Shown here piece after piece: positions 33,346 through 33,846 of a stretch of 33,846 nt of DNA. The stretch lies in assembly GCA_026184295.1 (NCBI GenBank), contig JAHCJK010000049.1:1-33846 (forward strand). Direction: 5' to 3'. The notes under the pieces were generated by a model. That model ran no database searches. It had not been told where the DNA came from and saw only the letters and a program-made list of their open reading frames with translations. Every line of letters starts with the position of its first letter. The stretch's first letter is position 1. This DNA is from Planctomycetota bacterium. GTDB taxonomy: Bacteria > Planctomycetota > SZUA-567 > H5-PLA8. The translations under genes and the position numbers were made by a program.

Positions 33346-33846
33346 ATGCACTTCATCGATCCGATCGGCCTCCTGGGATTCGCCGCGCTTGCGCCGGTCA
33401 TCGCGCTGTACTTCCTCAAGCTCAAGCGCGAGGAACGCGTGGTGCCGTCCACGCTGCTGTGGAAGAAGGTCATCGAGGACATGCACGTCAACGCGCCGTT
33501 CCAGCGGCTGCGTTACTCGCTGCTCCTCTTATTGCAGCTGCTGATGATCGGGCTGCTCGGCTTCGCGCTGGCGCGCCCGTTCCTGGCCGTCTCGGGCACC
33601 GAGGCGCAGCGCATCATCCTGCTCATCGACACCTCGGCGAGCATGGGCACGCGCGACGCCGGGCCCAACGGCACGCAAACGCGCCTGGAAGCCGCGCTGC
33701 AGGACGCGCGCAAGAAGGTGGACGACCTGGGCAACAACGGCGAGATGCGCATCGTCGCTTTCGACGAAAAAGTCCGTCAGATGACGCGCTTCACCCAGGA
33801 CCGCAACTTCCTGAAGGACGCGCTGGACCAGGTGAAGCTCCGCGAC
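33346..33846 (+). CDS. BatA-like VWA membrane protein, N-terminal part (cut by window edge)
   Basis: The first 167 codons of a BatA/BatB-type aerotolerance-operon protein. The BatA N-terminal domain is present: hydrophobic segment 1 (about 6-24, FIDPIGLLGFAALAPVIALY), the conserved LKLKREERVVPSTLLW stretch, and segment 2 (about 58-76). A VWA domain begins at 88 with IILLIDTSASM, MIDAS residues D95, S97 and S99. The domain runs off the window. It ends the visible MoxR/DUF58/VWA operon, and more Bat-type genes may follow. Confidence 0.92.
   Translation, partial: MHFIDPIGLLGFAALAPVIALYFLKLKREERVVPSTLLWKKVIEDMHVNAPFQRLRYSLLLLLQLLMIGLLGFALARPFLAVSGTEAQRIILLIDTSASMGTRDAGPNGTQTRLEAALQDARKKVDDLGNNGEMRIVAFDEKVRQMTRFTQDRNFLKDALDQVKLRD

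Overview
The window is a GC-rich bacterial chromosome segment, densely packed with genes on both strands. The organism is probably a Gram-negative member of the Planctomycetota or a close relative (inference). The best clues are a DUF1549/DUF1553 protein paired with a DUF1501 protein, a pairing typical of planctomycetes and their relatives, and several Gfo/Idh/MocA and sugar-isomerase-type genes. LPS genes (kdsB, lptB) indicate an outer membrane. No rRNA, tRNA, CRISPR array, transposase or phage gene was seen.

Layout. 1-1009 (minus): kdsB followed by the start of pyrG. 1131-4582 (minus): the DUF1549/DUF1553 gene, then the DUF1501 gene, ending in a clear intrinsic terminator. 4583-5086 has no gene. 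5087-14574 (plus): lepA, a coiled DIP1984-like protein, a very large signal peptidase I with an unusual insertion, an LptB ATPase with a 315-residue disordered N-terminal extension, then a tight run of a 3-hydroxyacyl-CoA dehydrogenase-like protein, a Cys-nucleophile alpha/beta hydrolase and a THUMP-like methyltransferase. 14571-15729 (minus): a LysM protein and a small lipoprotein. 15872-22283 (plus): an apparent carbohydrate-catabolism cluster with two Gfo/Idh/MocA oxidoreductases, an EamA transporter, a TIM-barrel isomerase and two amidohydrolase-like proteins. It is interrupted by a four-helix-bundle (23S rRNA IVP-type) gene bracketed by inverted repeats. 22280-23515 (minus): a saccharopine-dehydrogenase/homospermidine-synthase-like protein. 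23837-33846 (plus): one long probable operon. It starts with an ABC permease, its ATPase and an anchored NHL propeller, and continues into a MoxR/VWA (Bat-like) module: a giant VWA/GATase-like membrane protein, a MoxR ATPase, two small unknown membrane proteins, a DUF58 protein and a BatA-like protein cut by the window edge.

How the genes work together. KdsB and LptB serve LPS synthesis and export, LepA serves translation, and signal peptidase I matures exported proteins. The MoxR-DUF58-BatA set is a typical AAA+/VWA chaperone-like envelope system. The most unusual items are the four-helix-bundle gene with inverted-repeat flanks (19120-19620), the signal peptidase with two membrane segments between its catalytic Ser and Lys, the LptB extension with its duplicated motif, and the ABC transporter that has an NHL propeller where a binding protein would be expected.
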